Below are positions 7,728 through 16,530 of a stretch of 64,000 bases of DNA, piece by piece (the first letter of the stretch is position 1; each line of letters begins with the position of its first letter). The stretch lies in NCBI GenBank assembly GCA_964561605.1, contig CAZLQD010000012.1:124001-188000 (forward strand), given 5' to 3'. Made by a program: the position numbers and the translations under genes. Source of the DNA: JALUZX01 sp964561605. GTDB lineage: Bacteria; Planctomycetota; UBA1135; JALUZX01. The notes under the pieces were generated by a model, which was not told the origin of the DNA, did no database searches, and saw only the letters and a list, made by a program, of their open reading frames with translations.

Positions 7728-9140
7728 ATGGATGCAGGTATGAAGCTTCTCGGGTTTCTTCCTCTTGCCTTTCTTCTCTTCCTTCCGGGCCTCACCAGGG
7801 CGGGAGAGATCTTCGTGGACGTCCAGAAGGGCTCGGATCTCACGGGCGACGGCTCGATCTCCAGGCCCTTCAAGACCTTGACCCGCGGCCTGGCCGCCGC
7901 CAAGGCGGGAGACCTGGTCAAGGCCGCCCCGGGGATCTACGACCGCCACAGGGGGGAGAAGTTTCCCCTGGTCCTTCCCGCCGGCGTCTCCCTGGAGGGG
8001 GCAGGCACCCGGGACGTCTTCCTCATCGGGGGGAATGCCTGGGGTCCCACCCTCTCGGTGATCCTCCAAGGGGGAACGGCGGGGACCGTCAGGGTCTCTT
8101 CCCTCTCCATCCTGGGAGGGTGGTTCGCCCTGGAGGCGGGTTGCGGGAACGGCTCGGGGCCTTGCAGGCTCCACTTGGAGAGGGTCGCCCTCGAGGGTGC
8201 GGGAGGGGGTGTCAAGGTTCGGGCCCTCCCGTCGGGCTGGACCCTCTCCCTGACCTTGGACCATTGCATCGTCAAGGAGAACTGGGGGGTGGGCCTTCTC
8301 TTGGACTCCGGAAAGGGCTCCCTGGAATTCCGGGTCAGGGGAACGGTTCTCATGGGAAACGGCTACGACGGGATCCTGGCCTGGGCCGGGGGGCAGGGGG
8401 CTTCCCTCAAGGGTTCGGTCCTCCAGTCCACTCTGGCCGGGAACGGCGGAGCAGGGCTCCGGGTCAGGGCCTTCCAGGCCGCCACCCCTACCTTGAAGGT
8501 CACCAATTCCATTCTCTGGGGAAACCGCTCGGGGGACCTGGTCGGGGTCCCGGCGGCCTCGGTGGATCACTGCCTCCTCGGGGCGGGGGCCGCCGCGGGA
8601 AAGAGGGGTAACATCAAAGGGGATCCCCGTTTCCTGAACCCCGGGGATTTCCACCTGGGGCTCCACTCCCAGGCCGCCCGTTTGGGCGATCCCCAGGCGG
8701 CGGGCCTGCCGGCAACGGACCTGGACGGCCAGGCCCTTCCGGCGGGGAGGGCCCCCGATGCCGGGGCGGACCAGCTCGTCCTCCACACCCTCGTGGGCGA
8801 TCCCAGCGGGCTGAGGTTGAGCCGCCATTTCCGCATGGAAATCTTCACCCTTCCCAGGGCCGTCATGGTGGTCTTCCTCTCCTCGGGGACGGTCGCCCGG
8901 GGATTTCCCACCCCTCCCCTTACGGGAGCCCTGAAACTGGATTTCATCGCCGCCCTGGTGCCCTTCGGAAACGTCGTGGCCGACGGTGAGGGAAAGGGCG
9001 TCCTGAAGGGGACCATGTTCACCACCTCGAACCTCCTGGGGGTGCGTCTCTACTTCCAGGGTGTGGCCCTCCGGGTGGAGGGAGGCAGGGTGGAGGGAGG
9101 CTGGACCAACGTGATCTCTCCTTCGGCCATCGAGCCCTAG
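7728..9140 (+). CDS. Secreted DUF1565-type right-handed beta-helix protein
   Basis: The 470-residue product starts with a signal peptide (about 1-25, ending LTRAGE). It continues with the DUF1565-like opening IFVDVQKGSDLTGDGSISRPFKTL, seen at the N-terminus of secreted parallel beta-helix proteins. Several N- and G-rich helical coils follow (LTLDHCIVKEN, VTNSILWGNRSGD), then the APDAGADQ sequence that commonly ends such domains. The last ~120 residues are a beta-rich region I cannot assign. It is probably exported and may bind carbohydrate; no catalytic residues were identified. ATG at 7728 or 7740 could be the start. It is divergent from the other beta-helix protein. Confidence 0.8.
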   Translation: MDAGMKLLGFLPLAFLLFLPGLTRAGEIFVDVQKGSDLTGDGSISRPFKTLTRGLAAAKAGDLVKAAPGIYDRHRGEKFPLVLPAGVSLEGAGTRDVFLIGGNAWGPTLSVILQGGTAGTVRVSSLSILGGWFALEAGCGNGSGPCRLHLERVALEGAGGGVKVRALPSGWTLSLTLDHCIVKENWGVGLLLDSGKGSLEFRVRGTVLMGNGYDGILAWAGGQGASLKGSVLQSTLAGNGGAGLRVRAFQAATPTLKVTNSILWGNRSGDLVGVPAASVDHCLLGAGAAAGKRGNIKGDPRFLNPGDFHLGLHSQAARLGDPQAAGLPATDLDGQALPAGRAPDAGADQLVLHTLVGDPSGLRLSRHFRMEIFTLPRAVMVVFLSSGTVARGFPTPPLTGALKLDFIAALVPFGNVVADGEGKGVLKGTMFTTSNLLGVRLYFQGVALRVEGGRVEGGWTNVISPSAIEP

Positions 9141-9161
9141 GGACCGGAAAGGAGGGAGGAG

Positions 9162-10388
9162 ATGGGGCGGTTCCGGAAGGCCGTCATCTGCCACGTGGAC
9201 ATGGACGCCTTCTACGCCTCTGTGGAGCAAAGGGACCGCCCCGGGCTTCGTGGCAGGCCGGTCCTCGTGGGGGGCTCCCCCCGGGAGAGAGGGGTCGTGG
9301 CCGCGGCCAGCTACGAGGCGCGCCGGTTCGGGGTCCGGTCGGCCATGCCCATGGCGGAGGCCCTGAGGCTTTGTCCCGGAGCGGTCCGGCTCTCCCCGGA
9401 CTTCGAAAGGTACCGCCGGGAGTCGGAGGCGGTCCAGGAGATCTTTCGGAGTTATACACCCCTCGTGGAACCCCTCTCCCTCGACGAGGCCTTCCTGGAT
9501 CTCTCCGGCACGGAAGACCTCTTCGGTCCCCCGGAGGAGACGGCACGGGAGATCAAGGAGAGGATCCGGGAGGAGCGGAGCCTGGTGGCCAGCGTGGGGC
9601 TGGCCTCGTCCAAGCTGGTCGCCAAGATCGCCTCGGACCTGGACAAGCCCGACGGCTTCGTACGGGTTCCGCCGGGCGGAGAGGCGGCCTTCCTGGCGCC
9701 TCTTCCTCTGGAACGTATGTTCGGGATTGGCCCGGCCACGGCGAAACGGCTCCGCCGGGCCGGGATCCGCACCATGGGCGACCTTGCCGGGGCCCCGGAA
9801 GATCTCCTCCTCTCCCTTCTCGGGGCCAGGGGAGGGGAACTCTCCAGGATGGCCCGCGGGGAGGATCCCAGGCCGGTCGTTCCCTCCCGCCTTCCCAAAG
9901 GTCACTCCCGGGAGCGGACTTTTCCCAGGGACGTCACCTCCCGCGACTTCCTGGAGCGCTGTCTCCTGGAGTTCGCCGACCAGGTGGCCTGGGAACTCCG
10001 GAGGATGGGCTTTCGGGGAAAGGTGGTCCGCCTGAAGATCCGGACGGCCCGGTTCCGCACCCTGACCCGCTCCCGCACCCTTCCCGCCCCGACGGATCTC
10101 GCCCGGCCTCTCTACCTGGCCGGCCTGGAGCTCCTGAGAACCCTGGGCTCCCTTCCGCCGGTCCGGCTGCTCGGGCTGGGAGTGGGAGGCCTCGTGCCTG
10201 CAGAGGTTCCCAGGGAGAGGGGGCTCTTCGACAGGGACCGGGAAGAGAGGGATGCCGGCCTGGCAAGGGGAATCGACGCCATCCGCCGAAAATGGGGAAA
10301 AGGTTCCATCCTCCCTGGTAGACTCCTCGAGGCCCCGGGGGAAGGGGAGGGGGAGGATCCCTGCGGGGAGGTGTCCCGGCGTGAGTGA
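9162..10388 (+). CDS. dinB: DNA polymerase IV (Y-family translesion polymerase)
   Basis: This cytoplasmic error-prone polymerase bypasses DNA lesions. The 408-residue product has the Y-family catalytic motifs: CHVDMDAFYASVE near residue 10, YEARRFGVRSAMP near 50 and PLSLDEAFLDLS near 104. The ASVGLASSKLVAKIASDLDKPDG signature is followed by the helix-hairpin-helix GIGPATAKRL near 188. A little-finger domain comes after that. RBS GGAGG precedes the ATG at 9162. Its 3' end overlaps the start of the ADP-ribosylglycohydrolase-like gene by eight bases. No LexA box was recognised upstream, and the gap from the previous gene is only 21 bases, so it may be co-transcribed with the beta-helix gene. Confidence 0.95.
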   Translation: MGRFRKAVICHVDMDAFYASVEQRDRPGLRGRPVLVGGSPRERGVVAAASYEARRFGVRSAMPMAEALRLCPGAVRLSPDFERYRRESEAVQEIFRSYTPLVEPLSLDEAFLDLSGTEDLFGPPEETAREIKERIREERSLVASVGLASSKLVAKIASDLDKPDGFVRVPPGGEAAFLAPLPLERMFGIGPATAKRLRRAGIRTMGDLAGAPEDLLLSLLGARGGELSRMARGEDPRPVVPSRLPKGHSRERTFPRDVTSRDFLERCLLEFADQVAWELRRMGFRGKVVRLKIRTARFRTLTRSRTLPAPTDLARPLYLAGLELLRTLGSLPPVRLLGLGVGGLVPAEVPRERGLFDRDREERDAGLARGIDAIRRKWGKGSILPGRLLEAPGEGEGEDPCGEVSRRE

Positions 10389-11316
10389 GGAAGAGCGGAA
10401 GTCCCGGTTCGTCGGTTCTCTCGTTGGAGCCCTTGTGGGAAACGCCCTGGGCGGTCCTTGTGTCTGGATGTCCCCCTCCCAGATCCGGATCAAGTATGCC
10501 GGCCTGGAGGAGATGATCGGCGGGGGGCAGTTGGGCCTCCGGCCGGGGGAGATCACCGACAAGGGAGGTCTCCTCCTGGCCGCCGTGGAGGCCCTCTTGT
10601 CGAAAGGGGGCTACGACCTGCGGGCCTCGGTGGAGGCCCAGCTCTCCTGGCTCTCCACCTGGGACCGGGAGGTGGAGGCCGGCCTGGGTGAGGCCCGGGC
10701 CTTCCTGGAGGGAGGGGGGGAGGTGGAGGACCTTCCGGCCCACATGGAGAGCCGTCCCCTGGGTGCGGTCCCCGACCCGGGGACCTCGCCCCTCTGCCGG
10801 GCCCTGGCTTTGGCCTTCTGGTTTCCCCCCGACCCGCCTGGCCCCCTGGTGGAGGCCGTGGTCCGGGAGTGCTCCTGGAGCAGGCCCGGCGAAGAGACCT
10901 ACGTGGCCTCTTCGGTGTCGGCCCTTCTCCTTGCCCTCCTTCTCGAGGGGGCCCCCCTGGAGGAGAAGACCTACAGGAGGGCCGAGGATCTCCTGGTGGA
11001 GGCGGACCAGGGGTTCTATCCCATGCTCACCGATCCCTTCTCCTGGGCGCCCCATCCGGACAAGCCGACCCCGAGGGATCCCCTAGGCCTCGCCTCCACG
11101 GTGGTCTCCCTGTTGTTCCGTAAGAAGGAATATTCGGAAGTCGTCCGGGGGGCGGCCGGTCTGGGCGGTCCCGCCGATGCGGCGGCCTGCCTGGCGGGGG
11201 CCCTCGCAGGGGCGGCGGGAGGGGCGGGGGAGATTCCCGAGAAGTGGTGGAGACCCGTCAGGGAGGTTCCGAAGGCCAGGCACCTGGCCTTGAAGCTGGC
11301 CGGGAGGAGAGAGTAG
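10381..11316 (+). CDS. ADP-ribosylglycohydrolase-like protein with degenerate metal site
   Basis: The 311-residue fold resembles the ADP-ribosyl-[dinitrogenase reductase] hydrolase (DraG/ARH) family. An N-terminal GALVGNALGGP replaces GxAxGDAxGxP, EITDKGGLLLAAVEALL sits where TDDTxMxLAxAEAL belongs, and the C-terminal GGPADAAACLAGALAG occupies the GGDxDTxAxxxGAL position. Two of the expected Asp/Thr metal ligands in each motif are replaced (TDDT to TDKG, GGDxDT to GGPADA). It may therefore bind ADP-ribose or another ligand without hydrolysing it. The GTG start at 10381 lies inside the end of dinB, so the two are probably coupled. Function is unknown. Confidence 0.72.
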   Translation: MSEEERKSRFVGSLVGALVGNALGGPCVWMSPSQIRIKYAGLEEMIGGGQLGLRPGEITDKGGLLLAAVEALLSKGGYDLRASVEAQLSWLSTWDREVEAGLGEARAFLEGGGEVEDLPAHMESRPLGAVPDPGTSPLCRALALAFWFPPDPPGPLVEAVVRECSWSRPGEETYVASSVSALLLALLLEGAPLEEKTYRRAEDLLVEADQGFYPMLTDPFSWAPHPDKPTPRDPLGLASTVVSLLFRKKEYSEVVRGAAGLGGPADAAACLAGALAGAAGGAGEIPEKWWRPVREVPKARHLALKLAGRRE

Positions 11317-11337
11317 GCGAAGGGCGGCCGTTTACGC

Positions 11338-11383
11338 GGGAAGCCCGGCCGAGGCCCCTGCCGGAGCCTCCGCCGGGCTTCCC
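11338..11383. terminator. Long inverted repeat between convergent genes
   Basis: GGGAAGCCCGGC (11338-11349) and GCCGGGCTTCCC (11372-11383) are perfect 12-bp arms. The 22-base loop has a nested GAGGC/GCCTC stem. It sits between the convergent ends of the ADP-ribosylglycohydrolase-like gene and the subtilase, so it can serve both strands. No U-tract follows on either strand, so it may act with Rho or as a 3'-end stabiliser. Confidence 0.65.
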
Positions 11384-11395
11384 CACACGGCGGGC

Positions 11396-13177
11396 CTACT
11401 TGCCCAGGTAGACCTCGATGCTGTTGGAGGCGTGGACCTTGCCCGTGGCGGTGAAGTCCACGACCTGGAAATAGAAGTCCTTGCCCACCAGGGTGAGCTG
11501 GTTGGGGATCGGGAAGGTCAGGCTGGCCTTCCCCTGGCTGTCCAGGACGCCCGAGGCCACCCCGGCGCCGACCTTGAGATCCACCAGGATGTCCCTGTTG
11601 AGGCCCGGGATGGAGAGGTGGGCCGGGGCGACGGACATGAGCAGGATGTATCCGCCGTTGGGCTTCCCCGTGATCTCCAGGGTGGCGGTCCCTCCGACCT
11701 TGGCGTCCTTGGGAAGCCAGAGCCCGTCGGGGAGCCCGTAGGCGGCGAGCATCTTCTTCAGGTCCGGCTGGACGCCGATGTGGCCGCCGTAGCGCTGGGG
11801 CGTTCCGTATTTCCTGAGAGCGTTTCGGACCTCGCTGGACTTCAGGCTGACGCCGTTCTGCTCCTTTACGGCGTTCCAGAAGACGGCGGCGATCCCCGCC
11901 ACGATGGGAGTGGCCCCGGAAGTCCCGCCGAAGGAGTAGGTGTAGTACTGGCGCTTGTCGCCTCCTCCGTTGAAGAGCTTGCCGTAACCGAAGGTGGTGA
12001 TGCCCGTGCCCCAGGCGTGGCAGTCCACCCTCTTGCCGTAGTTGGAGAAGGAGATCTTGTCGATTCCGTTGGTCTTGCTCGCTCCCACGATCACTCCGCC
12101 GGAATCGTACTTGGAGGGGTCGAAACGGCCACGGTAGATGGGATCCATCAGGTCCTTGTTGGAATTGCCTGCGGCGAAGGCGTAGGTGATTCCCTTGGCC
12201 GTGGCGTTGCGGACGGCGTCGTAGTTGGCCCGTACCCAGGTGAGGGGGGCGTGCTTGCCGCTCACCACGTAGGCGAAGGAGGAGGAGAAGACGTCCCCCG
12301 GCCCGGACAGGCCGGCGCAATTGTTGATCTGGCGGGCGGCCCCGTAGCCGATGCAGGCCAGGAGCAGCTTCTTCCTCCCCGAGGCGAAACCATTCACGCC
12401 GTAACCGTTGCGGTCGGCCGCCATGATCCCGACACAGGCCGTGCCGTGCTGGGTCCAGGAGCTGGAATTGGCGAAGTTGGAGGTGGGAGGGCCGGAGACG
12501 TAGGCGGCGGAGGTCATGAGGGCCAGGTCTTCGTGGCCCACGACCCAGGATCCTTCGATGTGGGCTATGGTCCGGCCCTGGGCCCTGCCTCCCCCCAGGA
12601 CGTAGGCGGCCCTGTAGTTCACCCCGCTGGGGGATGGACCGAAGTACTTCTGGCGGGGTGTGAAGTCGGGAGTGGGCGGGGGAATGTCACCGCAGGGGAC
12701 GTAGGCCGAATCGGCCACTTCGGCGTAGGCGAACTCCACGAGGGGAAGTTCGTTCAGGGCATCGATCACCTCTTCGCTCTGGGAGACTCCCTTCGTTCGG
12801 ACCAGGTAGTAGAGGTTGAGTTCCGCCGGGATCTCTTCGTCGGGTCCCAGGTTCGCCAGGATCTCGGCCCGTTCCTGATCCAGGTCTTCCTCGCTCCTGG
12901 TGAAGTAGCGCTCCACCCGGACCTCCCACGAACCGAGGAGATCGTTCACCGGGCGGGTGTCCCTGCCGGCGAAGGAGACGAACTTCCCGTTCCTGAGCCG
13001 GACGGCCGATCCCTCGGCGAACTTGAGGACCACCTGGTCGGGCTTCTCCCGGGAGAGGTCGATCTTGTAGGGCCTGGGAGGCTTGGGGAACTTGCGGATC
13101 CATCCCTGGGGAGATGCCGCCAGGAAGGAGGGGAGGGCGGCCAGGAGGAGGGGAAGAAAGAGGAAGGTCCTTCGCAT
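11396..13177 (-). CDS. Secreted S8 subtilisin-like serine protease
   Basis: The 593-residue precursor has a signal peptide (about 1-21), a pro-region up to about residue 190 and a subtilase domain. The catalytic His motif TQHGTACVGIMAA (near 245), the oxyanion-hole AFAAGNSN (near 340) and the catalytic Ser motif GGTSGATPIVAG (near 412) are present. The region that should hold the catalytic Asp reads IAHIEGSWVVGHEDL. It keeps HEDL, but His/Glu stand where VxDxG is expected, so the acid may be Glu or be supplied elsewhere. The C-terminal ~120 residues form an extra beta domain. ATG at 13177 fits the signal peptide. It lies convergent to the upstream operon and downstream of polA on the same strand. 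Confidence 0.88.
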   Translation of the reverse strand: MRRTFLFLPLLLAALPSFLAASPQGWIRKFPKPPRPYKIDLSREKPDQVVLKFAEGSAVRLRNGKFVSFAGRDTRPVNDLLGSWEVRVERYFTRSEEDLDQERAEILANLGPDEEIPAELNLYYLVRTKGVSQSEEVIDALNELPLVEFAYAEVADSAYVPCGDIPPPTPDFTPRQKYFGPSPSGVNYRAAYVLGGGRAQGRTIAHIEGSWVVGHEDLALMTSAAYVSGPPTSNFANSSSWTQHGTACVGIMAADRNGYGVNGFASGRKKLLLACIGYGAARQINNCAGLSGPGDVFSSSFAYVVSGKHAPLTWVRANYDAVRNATAKGITYAFAAGNSNKDLMDPIYRGRFDPSKYDSGGVIVGASKTNGIDKISFSNYGKRVDCHAWGTGITTFGYGKLFNGGGDKRQYYTYSFGGTSGATPIVAGIAAVFWNAVKEQNGVSLKSSEVRNALRKYGTPQRYGGHIGVQPDLKKMLAAYGLPDGLWLPKDAKVGGTATLEITGKPNGGYILLMSVAPAHLSIPGLNRDILVDLKVGAGVASGVLDSQGKASLTFPIPNQLTLVGKDFYFQVVDFTATGKVHASNSIEVYLGK

Positions 13178-13436
13178 GTTTCGGTCTCCAAAAGGGCTTA
13201 GGGACTGGCTCGTGATCGAAAGGGATCATTGAGTAGACGGGAGGGCTCCCGGGAAAGTTCGTAAGGGAAAGGAAAAACTTTCCGGAAGGCCCGGACCCAT
13301 AGAAGTATGGAAGGAGCGACCTTCCCGGGGACAGAAAGGCTTCGTCCCAGGTATGCAACCCCTGCTGGAGCGGGGGAGAACCGTACCGATTCGAGGCGGT
13401 CCTCCTCCTTTGGGACGGAGAGAGGGGGGGGAATCC

Positions 13437-16145
13437 TCAGCTGTGGGCCTGGAGCCAGTCCTTTCCCCAGCCGGCGTCCACCTTGAGGGGCACTTGGAGG
13501 GAGACCACCTTCTCCATGATCTCCCTCACCCTTCCGGCCAGGGTCTCCACCTCTTCCTCGGGGCAATCGAAGAGGAGCTCGTCGTGCACCTGGAGGACCA
13601 TCTTCCCCCGGAAGCCCTCTCCCCGCACGGCCCGGTCCACTTCCACCATGGCCTTCTTCATGATGTCCGCCGCCGAGCCCTGGATGGGGGTGTTCACGGC
13701 CATGTTCTCCGCACCCACCCGGATCCTCTCGTGGGGGGAGAGGATCTCCGGGAGGCGCCGCCGCCTCCCGAAGAGGGTGGTGACCATCTTCTCCTTCCGG
13801 GCCCTCTCCAGGGTCTCTTCCAGCCAGGCCTTCACACCAGGCAGGGCGGCGAAATACTTCTCGATGAACTCCGTGGCCTCCTTGACGGACAGGCCCGTCT
13901 CCCGGGCCAGCCTCCTGGGGCCCATGCCGTAGAGGATCCCGAAGTTCACCACCTTGGCCCTGTTGCGCTCCTGGGAGGTGACCTCCTCCTCGGGCTTTCC
14001 CAGGATGAGGGCCGCCGTCCTCCTGTGGATGTCCTTGCCCTCCTTGAAGGCCGCCACCAGGTTCTCGTCTCCCGAGAAGTGGGCCATCACCCTGAGCTCG
14101 ATCTGGGAGTAGTCCAGGGAGAGGAGCACCCACCCCTCTTCCCTGGGGACGAAACAGGCCCGGACCTTGCGTCCCTCCTCGGTGCGGACGGGGATGTTCT
14201 GGAGGTTGGGATCGCTGGAGGAGAGTCTCCCCGTTGCAGTTACGGTCTGATTGAAATGTGTGTGGACCCGTCCCGTCTCGGGGTGGACGAGCTGGATCAG
14301 GGCGTCCACGTAGGTGCTCTTCAGCTTGGAGACCTCCCTGTGCTGGAGGAGGAGGGCCGGAACGGGGTGGTGGGGGGCCAGGGATTCCAGGACTGAGGAG
14401 TCGGTGCTGTAGGCGCCGGTCTTCATCTTCCTGGGCTTCCTGCCGCCGGCGAGCTTGTGGAGTTCCAGTTTCTCGAAGAGGAGCTGGCTCACCTGCTGGG
14501 GGGAGCGGAGATTGATCTCCTTTCCGGCGTATTCGGCGATCTCCCCCTCGATCCTGCGGATCCTCTCCTCCAGCTCCTTGGAGAGGCGGGTGATACGCTC
14601 CAGGTCCAGGCGGATCCCCTCCCTCTCCATCCTCATGAGGACCGGCACCAGGGGCATCTCGAACTCGTAGAAGAGAGTCTCCACGCCGGCCTTGACCATC
14701 TCCTCCTTCAGGATGGGGACGAGACGTCCCGTGTAGTCGGCGTCCTCGCAGGCGTAGCGGGAGATGATGGGAAGGGCCACCTGGTCCATGGTGACCTTCT
14801 TCCTTCCCTTCCCCAGAAGGTCGCTCGTGGGGATCTTCCGGTAGTTGAGGTACTTGAGGGAAAGGGCGTCCAGGCCGTGTTGCCTCTCCTCGGGAGCCAC
14901 GCAGTAGGAGGCCACCATGGTGTCGAAGGCCACCCCTTCCATCTCCACGCCCTCCCGGGAGAGGGCCACCATGTCGTATTTGATGTTCTGTCCCGCCTTG
15001 GAGAGGGCCGGATCGGAGAGGAGGGGGCCCAGCCGTTCCAGGACCTTCTCCCTCCAGGATGCGCCTCCCGTCCTGAGGGGGACGTACCAGGCGAGCCCCG
15101 GCCGGGTGGAGAAGGAGATGCCCACGACGCGGGCCCTCATGGGATCCAGGGCGGTGGTCTCGGTGTCCACGACGAACTCCCGGGCCTCCCGGAGGGCTTT
15201 CACCAGGTCCTCCAGCTCCTCCTCCTTCTGCACCGTCCTGTAGTCGTGTTCCGCCTCCCTGCTGGCGGCGTCCTCCATGAGCTTGGGAAGGAGGGAGTGG
15301 AAGCCCAGGTCCAGGTAGAGTTTCTTGAGGCCTTCCTTGTCGGCGGGCCGCACCAGGATCTCCCCGGGGTCCAGGGGAAGATCCAGGTCGGTCCGGATCT
15401 CGACGAGCTTCCTGGCCAGCCTGGCCCGGTCGGCGAATTCCCGGAGAGCCTGGGAAATCTTCTTCTTCTTGTATTCCCCTGCCCGGTCGAGGATCTCCTC
15501 CAGGCTTCCATAGAGGCGGATCAGCTCGGCCGCGGTCTTGGGGCCCACGCCGGGGACGCCGGGGATGTTGTCGCTCGTGTCCCCAACGAGGGCCAGGTAG
15601 TCGAGAAAGCGCTCAGGCGGAACTCCCCACTTGGCCTCCACTCCCCGGGGATCCAGGACCTCCACCTCCTCGGACCGGGAGAGGATGTTGTAGATCTTCA
15701 CCTTGGGGGAGACGAGCTGGGCGAAGTCCTTGTCCCCCGAAACGATGTAGACCTCCAGGCCCTCCTTCTCCCCCCTCTTGGCCAGGGTCCCGATCACGTC
15801 GTCCGCCTCCACCCCTTCCTCTTCCAGGACGGCCAGGCCCAGGAGCTCGGTGATGCGCTTGATCCAGGGAAGCTGCTCCACCAGTTCGGGGGGAGTCTTC
15901 TCCCTCGTGGCCTTGTAGGAGGGGAGGATCTCGTGGCGGAAGGTTTTCTTGGGCCCGTCGAAGGCCACGGCCACTCGGGCGGGTCTGTCTCTCTCCAGGA
16001 GCTTGTGGAGAGTCTGGGCGTAGCCGAAAGAGGCTCCCGTGGGCTTCCCGTCGGGGGAGGTCAAGGAACTCCTGGCGAAGGCGAAGTGGGAACGGTAGGC
16101 CAGGGCCGTCCCGTCCAGGAGGAAGAGGGATCTTTCCGGGTCCAT
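13437..16145 (-). CDS. polA: DNA polymerase I
   Basis: The 902-residue enzyme fills gaps and removes RNA primers during repair and lagging-strand maturation. The N-terminal 5'-3' exonuclease/flap domain has FDGPKKTFRHE and SGDKDFAQLV with DTSDNIPGVPGVGPKTA. The 3'-5' exonuclease keeps VDTETTALDP, NIKYDMVAL and YACEDADYT, so proofreading looks intact. The polymerase domain has LSLDYSQIELRV, RNRAKVVNFGILYGM and QVHDELLFD. Length is normal. The ATG at 16145 is chosen because the protein then starts MDPERSLFLLDGTA, typical of PolA; GGAGAGAGGGGAG lies upstream. It is a single-gene unit upstream of the subtilase. Confidence 0.97.
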   Translation of the reverse strand: MDPERSLFLLDGTALAYRSHFAFARSSLTSPDGKPTGASFGYAQTLHKLLERDRPARVAVAFDGPKKTFRHEILPSYKATREKTPPELVEQLPWIKRITELLGLAVLEEEGVEADDVIGTLAKRGEKEGLEVYIVSGDKDFAQLVSPKVKIYNILSRSEEVEVLDPRGVEAKWGVPPERFLDYLALVGDTSDNIPGVPGVGPKTAAELIRLYGSLEEILDRAGEYKKKKISQALREFADRARLARKLVEIRTDLDLPLDPGEILVRPADKEGLKKLYLDLGFHSLLPKLMEDAASREAEHDYRTVQKEEELEDLVKALREAREFVVDTETTALDPMRARVVGISFSTRPGLAWYVPLRTGGASWREKVLERLGPLLSDPALSKAGQNIKYDMVALSREGVEMEGVAFDTMVASYCVAPEERQHGLDALSLKYLNYRKIPTSDLLGKGRKKVTMDQVALPIISRYACEDADYTGRLVPILKEEMVKAGVETLFYEFEMPLVPVLMRMEREGIRLDLERITRLSKELEERIRRIEGEIAEYAGKEINLRSPQQVSQLLFEKLELHKLAGGRKPRKMKTGAYSTDSSVLESLAPHHPVPALLLQHREVSKLKSTYVDALIQLVHPETGRVHTHFNQTVTATGRLSSSDPNLQNIPVRTEEGRKVRACFVPREEGWVLLSLDYSQIELRVMAHFSGDENLVAAFKEGKDIHRRTAALILGKPEEEVTSQERNRAKVVNFGILYGMGPRRLARETGLSVKEATEFIEKYFAALPGVKAWLEETLERARKEKMVTTLFGRRRRLPEILSPHERIRVGAENMAVNTPIQGSAADIMKKAMVEVDRAVRGEGFRGKMVLQVHDELLFDCPEEEVETLAGRVREIMEKVVSLQVPLKVDAGWGKDWLQAHS

Positions 16146-16330
16146 GCAGGTCCGCTCCCCTCTCTCCTCCTTCCCGGGGCGATTCTCTCCGGGTGGGGGG
16201 GAAAAGGAAAGGCGTTCGGGGTCTCCCGGGAACCCCTCCACGGAGGGAATCCGTCCGCCGGGTCTGTACGGAGTCTTCCCTTCCCGCTAGGGAAAGCGGT
16301 GGAAGGGTGGGGGTGGAAAGAAGGGCTCCT

Positions 16331-16471
16331 TCAGGGCTTTTCCAGACCCTGGCGCATCCGGACCCTGGTGGCCCGGAGGCTCTGCTTCTTCCTGCGAGTG
16401 GGCTTCACCCCGTGGTTGGGACCCCCGACGCGGACCTTGCGCCGCCTGCCGCTGACTTTTGCGTGTGCCAT
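16331..16471 (-). CDS. Very basic 46-residue protein, possibly ribosome-associated
   Basis: A 46-codon frame starts at ATG 16471 and encodes a protein rich in Arg and Lys. The middle reads GGPNHGVKPTRRKKQ and the end RATRVRMRQGLEKP. Composition and size resemble small ribosomal proteins. The KKxxLRxTRVxxR pattern loosely recalls the AURKAIP1/COX24 (bS22/mS38) class, but I cannot claim homology. It lies 59 bases after the stop of the SSS symporter on the same strand and upstream of polA. No terminator separates it. The start codon is preceded only by a weak purine tract. Confidence 0.5.
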   Translation of the reverse strand: MAHAKVSGRRRKVRVGGPNHGVKPTRRKKQSLRATRVRMRQGLEKP

Positions 16472-16530
16472 GGCGGCGGAATGTAGCGTCCCGCCGCGAC
16501 AGCGCAAGGGGGAGCAAGAAAAAGGCCGGA

